The notes beneath the pieces were generated by a model that had not been told where the DNA came from, made no database searches, and worked only from the letters and a program-made list of their open reading frames with translations. A DNA stretch of 64,000 bases from RYN-428 sp035551995 (lineage in GTDB: Bacteria > Planctomycetota > Phycisphaerae > Tepidisphaerales > Tepidisphaeraceae), in contig DASZME010000025.1 in assembly GCA_035551995.1 (NCBI GenBank), forward strand, positions 1 through 64,000, written 5' to 3'. The position numbers and the translations under genes were made by a program. Below are positions 56,540 through 64,000 of the stretch, one piece after another; position 1 is the stretch's first letter, and every line of letters begins with the position of its first letter.

Positions 56540-57481
56540 TCAAAAGGAAGCTCCGGTAGTCGGGGCGGAAGCGTTTTTTATGCGATCCAGAATGATCGGC
56601 CAAAATGCGGCGATTTCGTGGGCGAGCTTCTGGGGTTCGCTTCCGCCGCATAGTTCAACGTAGGCATCCCAGCAACGACTCTTCTGATCGCCGCGCCCTT
56701 TTGCGCCAGCCGTTTCAAGAATCACGTCGGGGGCGAATTTTTGCGCGTATTCGCGCGGCAAATCCTTTAGAGCCGATACAAGACTTTCAATGCGACGAAC
56801 CGAATCGGTCATGGATTCGTTGAGAAGCCGCCGCGCATTGGCGGCGGCGGCGCCGGCCTGCGCGGACGGCGCCGAGATGGCTCCGTGTATCGCCGAAAGC
56901 AACGACGCGGGGTTTACGTTATCTTGAGCGCAGCGGTTCCACGTCTCGCGCACCCAATTATCAAGTCCGCTGATTGTATTGGCCAAAAGGGCGAATACTT
57001 CCACGACCTGGCGAATATCGACCGGACACGAATCGGAAAGCCGCAAACTCGACCGGATAAGCGTTTGGATCTGGCTTAGGCTCGGGTTCGAACCGGGATC
57101 CTGGCAAAGCCCGGCGTCCGCAAGCCGCCGCGTGACCGACGCGCGCGCCCTTGCGTCCCCATTTTTGAAAAGTTCCGCCAGGCGATCGATCAGCGCCGCC
57201 GGATTGTCCTCCGCCTCCGCATCAACTGCGAGGGGCGGTCGCGGCGGCGTCGCTTGATCCGCGAAAAGACCGGGGCACTCCGTCGCTAACGCCTCCAGAA
57301 ATTTCACCCGCTCGGACGACTTTACGAACGGCATCGCACGTTCAACCTCACTGTCGATGGCGATACGTCGCTCGGCCCCCGGCATGCGTTCCAACTCAGC
57401 CTGCATGCGCTTCAGCCGACTTGAGAGTGCCGTCGCAAGTTTTCGAGTTTCTGGTCCCAAGTCGCTCAAAATGCACCCCAT
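56540..57481 (-). CDS. Helical T6SS-associated protein of unknown function (module 2)
   Basis: A 313-residue relative of the module 1 protein at 10315-11154, again immediately before tssL. The N-terminal 'ALSSRLKRMQAELERM' segment looks like a coiled coil. The middle ('IRQVVEVFALLANTISGLDNW') and the C-terminal pattern ('PREYAQKFAP', 'CWDAYVELCGG') parallel the copy. There is no membrane segment or signal peptide. The repeated occurrence implies a dedicated part of this membrane-module type. Confidence 0.75.
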   Translation of the reverse strand: MGCILSDLGPETRKLATALSSRLKRMQAELERMPGAERRIAIDSEVERAMPFVKSSERVKFLEALATECPGLFADQATPPRPPLAVDAEAEDNPAALIDRLAELFKNGDARARASVTRRLADAGLCQDPGSNPSLSQIQTLIRSSLRLSDSCPVDIRQVVEVFALLANTISGLDNWVRETWNRCAQDNVNPASLLSAIHGAISAPSAQAGAAAANARRLLNESMTDSVRRIESLVSALKDLPREYAQKFAPDVILETAGAKGRGDQKSRCWDAYVELCGGSEPQKLAHEIAAFWPIILDRIKNASAPTTGASF

Positions 57482-57523
57482 GCATCGAAAGTCCGATTTT
57501 GCTGGATTTGACCCTTCAAGGTG

Positions 57524-57552
57524 AAGGTAAACAAATTTTGATCAATCGTCAA
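57524..57552 (-). promoter_or_regulatory. Candidate promoter before the module 2 helical protein/tssL/tssM
   Basis: On the minus strand TTGACG (57552-57547) and TACCTT (57529-57524) are 17 bases apart, about 40 bases upstream of the ATG at 57481. The -35 is good, the -10 poor. Confidence 0.35.
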
Positions 57553-57616
57553 ATTCTCGATAAATCGATGTGAGCCATTCGGACGGTCGCACCACCCGAG
57601 CAAATGGCGTCAAGGA

Positions 57617-60600
57617 TCATGGAGGAAGATATGTAATCGGATCCATCGCGGCGGCCATGGGTGGAGCATCCATGGCCAAGCGGAAACCGACATCGCACAT
57701 ATGTTTCTCGGGATCGTCCTGCGGAATTTCCTTCGCCGGATCGATGCCGACGGATAGTGACGAACCTCCGACCACGGAATATGACTTTTCGCCCGTCCCG
57801 CTAGCCACCCATTCCGCGACATTGCCCACCAGATCGTGAAATCGCAAGTCATTGTAATCGACGGGTCGAAACCAAAGAACGTCAGCCGTTTCCAGTGGCG
57901 GCCGGGCGGCTTGGCGCAGCGGGCCGTGAGCCCGGTCCGCCAGTTGCCTTTCCAGCAACGCTCCGACATTGCCGAGATATTCGTCCAGTTTCCGTCCCGG
58001 AAGATTCGGAGTTTCGGGTCGGGCGCCGGCCAACTTACTGGCGGCCCTCCATTCCGCGAGGGTCGCAAGGCGGCAATGAAGCAAGTGGGCGATCGATTCG
58101 GCTTCCGACGCGCTGACGTTCTGCATTGGAAGATTTTCGTCGGGCTTTGGAAGCGGTTTGTTGGCAGGCTCCGCTTTCCCGGGCCCCGGGTTGACAAACC
58201 AGATTTTCGATCGCTCGATCAGCGGCTCGCCCTCTTCTTTTTTCAGCGTCCATCCCGCCGGTTGGTCTAATCGCGGTTGGTCCAGCAGACGCCGCACGCC
58301 TTCCAGGGCAGCGGCCCCATGAGAATCGATCAGAGGGCGCGCAGCCAGATCGACGGGAAATTCGGTCGTGGCCAGGTAACTTGATTTACCGACGGCAGTC
58401 ACAACGCGAAGCATGTGGATTTCCCATGTTTGAGCGGCCGGCCTTTTGAACTTGTAAGTGACCGATGCCCCATCCGCGGCGCCGCTCGCCGTCCAACCCA
58501 CCGCGCCGGGTCCGATATTTTTGAATTTCTCGTCCGGCGCCAGCCGCGCAGCGGCCAGCCACCCATCGATTTTCGCAAGCGTCGCTTTCACGGCGGCGTC
58601 ATCGAGTCCGGCTTCTTCGACATTCCTGGCAAACGATTGAAGCAAAGCGGGCGATTTCGCCGGATCGCTTCGTGACGCCGGCAAACCCGACTCGTGGAGC
58701 ATGACGTTAAATCGAGACCGTGATGAATACGGCACAAAAGGATTCGACGTCCCGTTTTGATTGAAAGACGTAATTCCGAATTTAGCGTGATCCGAGATCA
58801 AGCTTTCCATCTCTTTGCCGACCGGGACTGTATTTAGCAGTTCGCACCAGCGGTTTTGGACACCGGAAACGACCGCCGATTTCCGCTCGGCCGTCGCATT
58901 GGAAGCGAGACTTTTCGTCCGAAGGCGACTCGCCCAATCCGCCTCCTCAAGCATGTGATTTGTCTTTTGATAGCCGCGTCCCGTCAGTCGGCTCCACGCG
59001 GCGAATAAGACCTCAGGGCGCGCACTGGGCGAAGCCATCCACGCGCGAAGCTTGTCCGGCGACTCCGAGTCGGACGAGACCTGTACGAGCGTTTGAATGA
59101 GTTGAGCGAGAGAATTGCATGGGGGTTCATTTTTCGCATACTCCCAAACCGAACCTGCCGATTCCCAACGCCTAATAACGCCGCCGATCGTTTGCGAATT
59201 CGCTCCGTTATTCAAAATCAAAGAAGCGTCCAACCCATAGAAATTTTCAAGCGCGGTCTTGACGGCGGTATATTCCACGGCGAACGCCAACGCGTCATCA
59301 AGATCCCTTTGACGATCGTCGGTGAGCCTCTTCTTCTCCGTCGCGATCGAGCCGTCCAGGCGCTCGGGCGTGGCGAAGATTTTTAGTCGTTTTATGCTCT
59401 GGCCGATATCGGATGTGGCCCGCGCGCGTAACCATTGCTCAACCGCGGGTCTCAGGTCGCGGTACTTAAAGTCCGCAGCAAGCGGTGTGGGGACGCCGTG
59501 GGCGGATAGCTCGCCAAGCGAAGCGAACACCGACTTCATTTTCTCAGGCGCCGACAGCAGCGTGTAGGAGTCCATCGAATCGATGAACGATTGATTGACG
59601 CTCGATTTAAACTGTTCCCACACCTCATTTGCGGGGTCGGCGCGGAAGTTGGTAGTCCGGCTTAGATCGGTCATGAAAGCCGAGACCAGATCCGACGCGG
59701 CGATGGCGGCGGAGTCTCTTAGAGTCGCTACGGATTTGTCGGCATCGGCTTCCTCTGATTCGACCCTGGCGATTTCAACCTCGTTCCTGGCGCTGGTGAG
59801 CTGCGTTTGAAGTTGGTCAATGATCGCCGCGCGCGAATTTGGCGCCGGGAGAAGCGAAGCGCATTTTTCGTCGATCCCGCGCGCGGCCGCGATCTGGCCA
59901 GAAGCCAGACGGGTTAGAATTTTCATTCGTTCTTTCCGCCACTCTTCGATGCCCGACGGAGGCGACGGAAGCGGAACTGCAATCGCCTGTGGATGGTTCA
60001 CGACGGCAGTGCGATGCCCCAGTTTGTTCGCGACGAAAGATACCCCCGCCCCGACGGCCAATAACATGATAACTGCGCAGACGGCGTACCCAGGAGATTT
60101 CTTACCGGCGCGGCTGGCTCTGACCTCGCCGAGAAATGCTTCCAAGGTCAGCGGACTTTGTGGATCGAGCAGTGAATTGCACCAGTCGCACCACTTTTTC
60201 CCCGGTTCCCCGAGCCGTTTCCATTTTTCGGACATGAAAACCGACCGCTGTTGCTCGCGCAGCGGCAGGCGCACGACCAACTCGTAAATAATGCGTCCGA
60301 GCGCTTGGCGTTCGGTGCGTGCCGCCGCGGCATCGTCGGCCGTGACGATCGGAGATGGGTCGCTCAGGTAAATCCGGGGGTGAAGCAGATCGCTTCTGGA
60401 AGCAAGCAGGACGTTTCCTCCCTTGAGATTCCCGTGACGGCGGCCGGTCTTGTTGAAGAATTCAAGAAGCGCATCGCCGATCGCGAGGATCAACGGCGCC
60501 ATCTCCTGTGCCGAAATCATGCCGTTGATAATGAGGCGGTCAACCGAAACTGGGAAATAACGGGTGGCGCGCCAAACGAAGTGCTCGCTGCGCCCGCTGT

Positions 60601-60817
60601 CGCAAACGGTGACGATCCACTCGAACTTTCCCTGCAGTTGTTTGGTGACGGATGTCGTGGCGAGCAATTGATCTTCGGCTTGTTTTCCATTCGGCGACGT
60701 CGAAACGGTCGTGAACTTGATCGCGTAGGACGATGTGTCGCCGGCCCGAGTCGCGTGCACCACGGCGCCGCTCAGGCCAATGGATTCCCCCGCCAGATAT
60801 TCCCCGAACTTTCGCAT
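57617..60817 (-). CDS. Pseudokinase fused through a membrane helix to an FGE-like domain
   Basis: 1,066 residues. The N-terminal kinase-like domain keeps the ATP-contact lysine (K34 in 'SYAIKF'), but the catalytic loop reads 'HGNLKGGNVLL' (H128-G-N130), so Asp is replaced by Asn. The DFG position reads 'DPSP' (D153). It is therefore probably a catalytically weak or inactive kinase. A helix at about 244-262 ('AVCAVIMLLAVGAGVSFVA') sends the rest outside. A long helical region leads to an FGE-like domain with 'CRLATLAEWRAA', 'FHDLVGNVAEWV' and 'CDVGFRLAM'. PpkA-type T6SS kinases also have an exported C-terminal domain, which suggests signal reception by the FGE-like domain. The ATG at 60817 (or the GTG at 60820) follows GGGGA. 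Confidence 0.65.
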   Translation of the reverse strand: MRKFGEYLAGESIGLSGAVVHATRAGDTSSYAIKFTTVSTSPNGKQAEDQLLATTSVTKQLQGKFEWIVTVCDSGRSEHFVWRATRYFPVSVDRLIINGMISAQEMAPLILAIGDALLEFFNKTGRRHGNLKGGNVLLASRSDLLHPRIYLSDPSPIVTADDAAAARTERQALGRIIYELVVRLPLREQQRSVFMSEKWKRLGEPGKKWCDWCNSLLDPQSPLTLEAFLGEVRASRAGKKSPGYAVCAVIMLLAVGAGVSFVANKLGHRTAVVNHPQAIAVPLPSPPSGIEEWRKERMKILTRLASGQIAAARGIDEKCASLLPAPNSRAAIIDQLQTQLTSARNEVEIARVESEEADADKSVATLRDSAAIAASDLVSAFMTDLSRTTNFRADPANEVWEQFKSSVNQSFIDSMDSYTLLSAPEKMKSVFASLGELSAHGVPTPLAADFKYRDLRPAVEQWLRARATSDIGQSIKRLKIFATPERLDGSIATEKKRLTDDRQRDLDDALAFAVEYTAVKTALENFYGLDASLILNNGANSQTIGGVIRRWESAGSVWEYAKNEPPCNSLAQLIQTLVQVSSDSESPDKLRAWMASPSARPEVLFAAWSRLTGRGYQKTNHMLEEADWASRLRTKSLASNATAERKSAVVSGVQNRWCELLNTVPVGKEMESLISDHAKFGITSFNQNGTSNPFVPYSSRSRFNVMLHESGLPASRSDPAKSPALLQSFARNVEEAGLDDAAVKATLAKIDGWLAAARLAPDEKFKNIGPGAVGWTASGAADGASVTYKFKRPAAQTWEIHMLRVVTAVGKSSYLATTEFPVDLAARPLIDSHGAAALEGVRRLLDQPRLDQPAGWTLKKEEGEPLIERSKIWFVNPGPGKAEPANKPLPKPDENLPMQNVSASEAESIAHLLHCRLATLAEWRAASKLAGARPETPNLPGRKLDEYLGNVGALLERQLADRAHGPLRQAARPPLETADVLWFRPVDYNDLRFHDLVGNVAEWVASGTGEKSYSVVGGSSLSVGIDPAKEIPQDDPEKHMCDVGFRLAMDAPPMAAAMDPITYLPP

Positions 60818-60832
60818 CACGTCCCCGGCGCC

Positions 60833-61363
60833 CTAGGGCGCCTGCCAGTTTGAGGGTGGCGTCAGCGTGATCCAACCGCTTGGCGTCAACTGAATTTCAA
60901 TCGCCTGGTCTCCGGACCAATGACATTTACCCAGTGGAAATACACGCCGGCGAGGGTCCTGGTTGCCGGGCTGCGAAGCGCCCTCCGACGGCGTGTTGGA
61001 CAAAACGAAAATATAGAGCGGATCGTCCTGCCTGTCCCAGAAGCCGTCGTTGGCGAGCAAAATCTGCGTATTGTTGGCGCCAAACGTCAGGACTTTGGTC
61101 TTGGCCGAGGACGTGGTCGTTTCGCGCAAGGCGTTGTCGACTTTCCAGTAGTCCTGCATATTCAGATATTTCCATTGGTTATAATCTGAATCGTTAACCG
61201 CCACGATATGCACTTCAAGGGTGCTGCGCTGAACAGGGTCTTGCAGATCCTTGCTGAGCGTGATATGCACGGCCCTGGAATCGACGTGACAGCAACCGTA
61301 TGCGCTCAAACACAAAAGCACCAAGACGCTCGTGCGGAACATATTCTCCCATTTCAAATTCAC
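60833..61363 (-). CDS. TssJ-like T6SS lipoprotein (module 2)
   Basis: A 176-residue putative outer-membrane lipoprotein. A hydrophobic signal ends in 'LSAYGC', which is a weak lipobox because Ala rather than Leu is at -3. A beta-rich domain with 'LEVHIVAVNDSDY' and a later 'QDYWKV' follows, parallel to the module 1 protein's 'VFVHVIPVNTRD' and 'DSYWQS'. It leads the module by transcription order: TssJ-like, pseudokinase-FGE, helical protein, tssL, tssM, TagF-FGE. The GTG at 61363 (AGGA ten bases upstream) or the ATG at 61342 could start it. Confidence 0.6.
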   Translation of the reverse strand: MNLKWENMFRTSVLVLLCLSAYGCCHVDSRAVHITLSKDLQDPVQRSTLEVHIVAVNDSDYNQWKYLNMQDYWKVDNALRETTTSSAKTKVLTFGANNTQILLANDGFWDRQDDPLYIFVLSNTPSEGASQPGNQDPRRRVFPLGKCHWSGDQAIEIQLTPSGWITLTPPSNWQAP

Positions 61364-61528
61364 GAATATAATTTCCTTCCGGCGAACTGATTGAATGATC
61401 CCAAGATCGAGGCCATATTTCCACCCCTAGCGCGAGGCTGCGATTCTGCCGTTAGTGAACGGATCACGCTGAAACGCTTCGCTGCCGGTGCAACCAATCC
61501 TCCGCAACGAAGACGAATTCGACAGATG

Positions 61529-61936
61529 TTAGTAAACGCCTGGGAACCGCCGCTGCGCTCGTTCTCGCCTTAAAAGCGCTAACCGAGCATGCGTATTCTT
61601 GCTTTGTGCGGGGTCAAAACCGCTGACAATCTGCGGCCAATTAATCTCGACAGTCTCGATCTGGTTACGGAGAGGCAAAACGTCATCGCCCCGACCGTTA
61701 AGCAGATCACGAAGTATCGCCGCGTCGTACCAATCAGTAGGTCGACCGGCAGCGTCCGCAACCTCTACATACCAAACCCCCCGATCGGAGACTAACCGGA
61801 CGGCGATACTGGCGTTTCCGTATTGCAATACTTTGTTACCGAACGCCGCCTGCTCCTCCCGGCGCTGGCAAACCAAGCCCGCATTGGTGAGAAAGGCTTC
61901 GAAATCTGCAACTTCTTTTGGCCAAGTCGAATTCAT
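61529..61936 (-). CDS. Candidate immunity protein for the adjacent toxin-like protein
   Basis: A 135-residue soluble protein starting four bases after the toxin-like gene's stop, the classic effector-immunity arrangement. It reads 'FGNKVLQYGNASIAVRLVSDRGVWYVEVAD' in its middle, a pattern I associate with small immunity-like proteins, and has no signal peptide. A cytoplasmic location would suit a cytoplasmic toxin target. The role is inferred from position and size. Confidence 0.55.
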   Translation of the reverse strand: MNSTWPKEVADFEAFLTNAGLVCQRREEQAAFGNKVLQYGNASIAVRLVSDRGVWYVEVADAAGRPTDWYDAAILRDLLNGRGDDVLPLRNQIETVEINWPQIVSGFDPAQSKNTHARLALLRRERAQRRFPGVY

Positions 61937-61939
61937 AAA

Positions 61940-62929
61940 TTAATTCTTGGGTCGAGGGACAAGCGCCGTTCCATCACTATTAAGTTGATAGCCATTGGTT
62001 GTCAGATGATTTACTTCGTCTTCAAGAAAACTGCCTGGTCGTACCTCATCAAGAGGAGTCGCGAGACGAAATGTCTCGCCACGCGCGATTGCATCGTCGA
62101 GGAATTTTTGGTTGGCGGCCCATTGTTCGGTTTCGCTCATCGCGTTCCATTGTTCCGTCGGGACACTAAAATAACTCGCGCGTAAGTCTTGAGCCATATT
62201 GACATAATCGGGGTAGTGCCCGATGACGGATATACTCACGTTTTCTGTCGTCACAGCGTCCGCCGCGATCGCGGTCCCCGCCCCATCAACGGCTATCGCA
62301 GTACCCTCCACCCCCGCGGCGGCGGGCGCGGCGACGCCGGCGGTGACGACGACGGCCGTTACGGCTTCCGCCGTCACCGTCAGATCTCCTCCGGCCTGTT
62401 CCGCTCGATCGGTTATCGTAAACGGCACGTAACCCGTCGCCATCTTATCAAGCGCGTCCGCCTGCTCTTGGAGCGCTTGCGCGCGTGCGGTATCTCCCCT
62501 GGCTTGCAAAGTTTTCGCGTAGATCGACGCGACTTTCGCGGTTGTTTTGGCCGCCATCATTTCGGGGGCGAAGGCAATCATCTGCGCCCCCGCGGCGACC
62601 TGATTTACCAGCGTTTTCCCGGCGCCGATCGCGGCGCCGCCCGGATGGCCGGCGATCTGATGCGCGTCTACCGTCACTCGGTTCCAAATCGCACTTGCCG
62701 CCGATGAAATCGCCGCCCCGGCCCTGGCGGCGGCGCACTGGATGCAGAATCCGCCGGGGGCTCCATCGGGAGCAAAAAACTGTTGGACGTCTGCGATCGC
62801 CGCCTTTCCGGACGACACCGCGGCGGCGCCGACCGACGTCGCCACGTCGGCGGCCGTCGAAGCGGCGTCGCTGGCGGATTTCGCAATCGCCTGCACCGAG
62901 CCGACCAATGTGATGCCGTCGTCGCTCAT
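61940..62929 (-). CDS. Toxin-like T6SS cargo protein with a polymorphic C-terminal domain
   Basis: 329 residues. The Ala-rich N-terminus contains 'GGFCIQCAAARAGAAISSAAS' and stretches of hydrophobic residues (about 185-215), like the translocation regions of T6SS cargo proteins, although a PAAR domain is not seen. The C-terminal 95 residues ('HYPDYVNMAQDL', 'MSETEQWAANQKFLDDAI', 'FRLATPLDEV') form a compact domain of the kind found at the ends of polymorphic toxins. No catalytic residues can be assigned with confidence. It lies behind a DUF4123 chaperone and in front of a small immunity candidate, a four-gene cassette typical of VgrG-delivered effectors. Confidence 0.6.
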   Translation of the reverse strand: MSDDGITLVGSVQAIAKSASDAASTAADVATSVGAAAVSSGKAAIADVQQFFAPDGAPGGFCIQCAAARAGAAISSAASAIWNRVTVDAHQIAGHPGGAAIGAGKTLVNQVAAGAQMIAFAPEMMAAKTTAKVASIYAKTLQARGDTARAQALQEQADALDKMATGYVPFTITDRAEQAGGDLTVTAEAVTAVVVTAGVAAPAAAGVEGTAIAVDGAGTAIAADAVTTENVSISVIGHYPDYVNMAQDLRASYFSVPTEQWNAMSETEQWAANQKFLDDAIARGETFRLATPLDEVRPGSFLEDEVNHLTTNGYQLNSDGTALVPRPKN

Positions 62930-62992
62930 ATCCGTTTCGACCGGCGGCGGTTTTTCGCGTTCAGCGATACACCGCCGCGCTTTTCTTTTGTC

Positions 62993-63400
62993 CTATTGGC
63001 TGGCCTTCAGTTCATGCGCCATGAGCAACGCCAACTGCGCGCGATCGTTCGGCGAGCATTCTTTCATGCGCAAGACGTCGCAAAGGTTCCGCCACACTGG
63101 ATGCGTCTCAAAATCGTATCCGCAGACAAGCGGCAGGTGCGCGAAGGCGACTACAGCTTGCTCGCTTTCCAACCCGTACCTTTTCGCATGAACCACGCAA
63201 TAATCGATGTACCGGCGGATCGGATCGGAAGATAAACCCTCAAAGTGCCTTGGCAAAAACTTCTTGAGGTGTTCAGTCGCGCGCGCGACGAAGCCGTCGT
63301 AAGACGCCTGCGCCAGTGCATCGATTTGTTTTCGCCTGATGACGAACACGAAATTCCCCAATTCAAATGCCGGGCCGCGACAATCGCTTGTCCAATTCAT
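62993..63400 (-). CDS. Small helical companion of the DUF4123 chaperone
   Basis: 135 residues overlapping the DUF4123 gene by four bases (ATGA). Its pattern 'IRRKQIDALAQASYDGFVARATEHLKKFLP' followed by 'DPIRRYIDYCVVHAKRYGLESEQAVVAF' is one I have seen beside DUF4123 genes in T6SS clusters. Its role is not known; effector loading or chaperone support is an inference from position. Confidence 0.6.
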   Translation of the reverse strand: MNWTSDCRGPAFELGNFVFVIRRKQIDALAQASYDGFVARATEHLKKFLPRHFEGLSSDPIRRYIDYCVVHAKRYGLESEQAVVAFAHLPLVCGYDFETHPVWRNLCDVLRMKECSPNDRAQLALLMAHELKASQ

Positions 63401-63963
63401 TGCGCTTCGGCCAACGCATATGTTCTCGTGAAAAAACCCTTGTTTGTATTGCTGAACTCAATAACTCCGGCCGGTTCGCGAACCTCGGCAATAAATGAGC
63501 GAATCGGCCCGAAAAACTCAGTTAACTCCTCAATTGTGCATGTCGGGATATACACCGACAGTACGCGTGGGTCGTAAAACCGGAAGTAGTATTCTTTGCC
63601 GTCTTCGGTTTTGATCAATAGAAACCGGCGAAAATGGCGTCGAACCTCGTTAAAGGCGGCCCCACTTGTCAGAAAAATCCCCCAACTTTGGCCCCAGCCG
63701 GCGGCGAGCAATTCTTCGAGAAACGCGCCGCGAGGATCGAGGCCGATCAAATGTGGCGCGAAATCCGCCAGTTCTTTGCCTTGTTTCCCGTCATAGAGAG
63801 ATTGGAACTGCTCCCCCCGACGGCGGAGGAGTTTCAACACCGCGCGGTCGCGCGCGGCATCGAGCAGGGCGAATAATGGGGCGGGTTGCCCACCGACAAT
63901 GCGCAGAACCTCCTGGCGTTGAGCAGCCGCGTCCAGTGAATTGGCTTGGCAAGCAAGTTGCAC
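63397..63963 (-). CDS. DUF4123 T6SS effector chaperone (Tap/TEC-like)
   Basis: 188 residues. 'PLFALLDAARDRAVLKLLRR', 'LADFAPHLIGLD', 'GWGQSWGIFLTSGAAFNEVRRHFRRFLLI', 'YYFRFYDPRVLSVYIPTCT' and 'EFFGPI' follow the DUF4123 pattern closely. These proteins load effectors onto VgrG without leaving the cell. The GTG at 63963 has GGGAGG six bases upstream, a clear start. It is expected to follow a vgrG gene beyond the right edge of the window. Confidence 0.85.
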   Translation of the reverse strand: MQLACQANSLDAAAQRQEVLRIVGGQPAPLFALLDAARDRAVLKLLRRRGEQFQSLYDGKQGKELADFAPHLIGLDPRGAFLEELLAAGWGQSWGIFLTSGAAFNEVRRHFRRFLLIKTEDGKEYYFRFYDPRVLSVYIPTCTIEELTEFFGPIRSFIAEVREPAGVIEFSNTNKGFFTRTYALAEAQ

Positions 63964-64000
63964 GCGCAGCCTCCCTTAGCCGGAGCATTTTTCAACCATG

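Noticed and set aside
61449..61462. CCGTT-AGTG-AACGG inverted repeat after the immunity candidate
   Set aside because: A tidy stem-loop but no T-run; too short to name as a terminator or operator.
63964..64000. Right edge, short open frames upstream of the DUF4123 gene
   Set aside because: Only the Shine-Dalgarno of the chaperone is visible; the expected vgrG would lie outside.
1..64000. tRNA, rRNA, CRISPR, insertion sequences, integrase or attachment repeats
   Set aside because: None recognised by eye; no transposase-like protein and no direct-repeat array. The window gives no clear sign of a recent mobile element.

Overview
The window looks like a chromosomal segment of a planctomycete, probably of the Phycisphaerae type. 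This rests on three large secreted proteins with the N-terminal 'LExRxLLS' (LEPR-XLL) export motif typical of that phylum, degenerate kinase-like proteins, and a moderately GC-rich sequence in which nearly every real gene has long antisense shadow ORFs. No rRNA, tRNA, CRISPR array or insertion sequence was recognised. Apart from miaB and one small membrane/coiled-coil gene, everything reads on the minus strand.

Layout. 0-2.3 kb: a secreted sedolisin-type (S53) peptidase. 2.4-3.9 kb: miaB, on the plus strand. 3.9-35.9 kb: a type VI secretion (T6SS) locus, read from a sigma-70-family gene at its promoter end: sigma factor, TssA, TssB, two consecutive TssC proteins, TssE, TssF, TssG, ClpV/TssH, Hcp, a cysteine amidase-like protein, VgrG, a small VgrG-linked protein, TssK, a P-loop GTPase-like coiled-coil membrane protein, a second coiled-coil membrane protein, a pseudokinase-like protein, a TssJ-like lipoprotein, a helical protein, TssL, TssM and a TagF-like protein. 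36-36.8 kb: a plus-strand membrane-anchored coiled-coil gene. 36.9-41.7 kb: a two-partner secretion pair (TpsA/TpsB). 41.8-47.6 kb: two paralogous LEPR-XLL proteins built of Ig-like (CARDB-like) repeats. 47.7-61.4 kb: a second T6SS membrane module (TssJ-like, pseudokinase-FGE fusion, helical protein, TssL, TssM, TagF-FGE fusion) with no sheath or baseplate genes. 61.5-64 kb: a T6SS cargo cassette (DUF4123 chaperone, small companion protein, toxin-like protein, candidate immunity protein).

How it fits together. One tube/sheath/baseplate set (Hcp, TssB, TssC x2, TssE/F/G/K, VgrG, ClpV) is encoded beside two complete and divergent membrane-anchor modules with the same order: helical protein, TssL, TssM, TagF-like. 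In the second module both putative regulators, the pseudokinase and the TagF-like protein, have gained a transmembrane segment and a C-terminal formylglycine-generating-enzyme-like (SUMF1/FGE) domain. The first module instead carries a GTPase-like ATP/GTP-binding protein and a coiled-coil partner. The most interesting possibility is a T6SS with alternative membrane complexes, controlled by a pseudokinase/TagF pathway that has acquired export-side FGE-like sensor domains. Family assignments rest on reading motifs by eye; no database search was possible.
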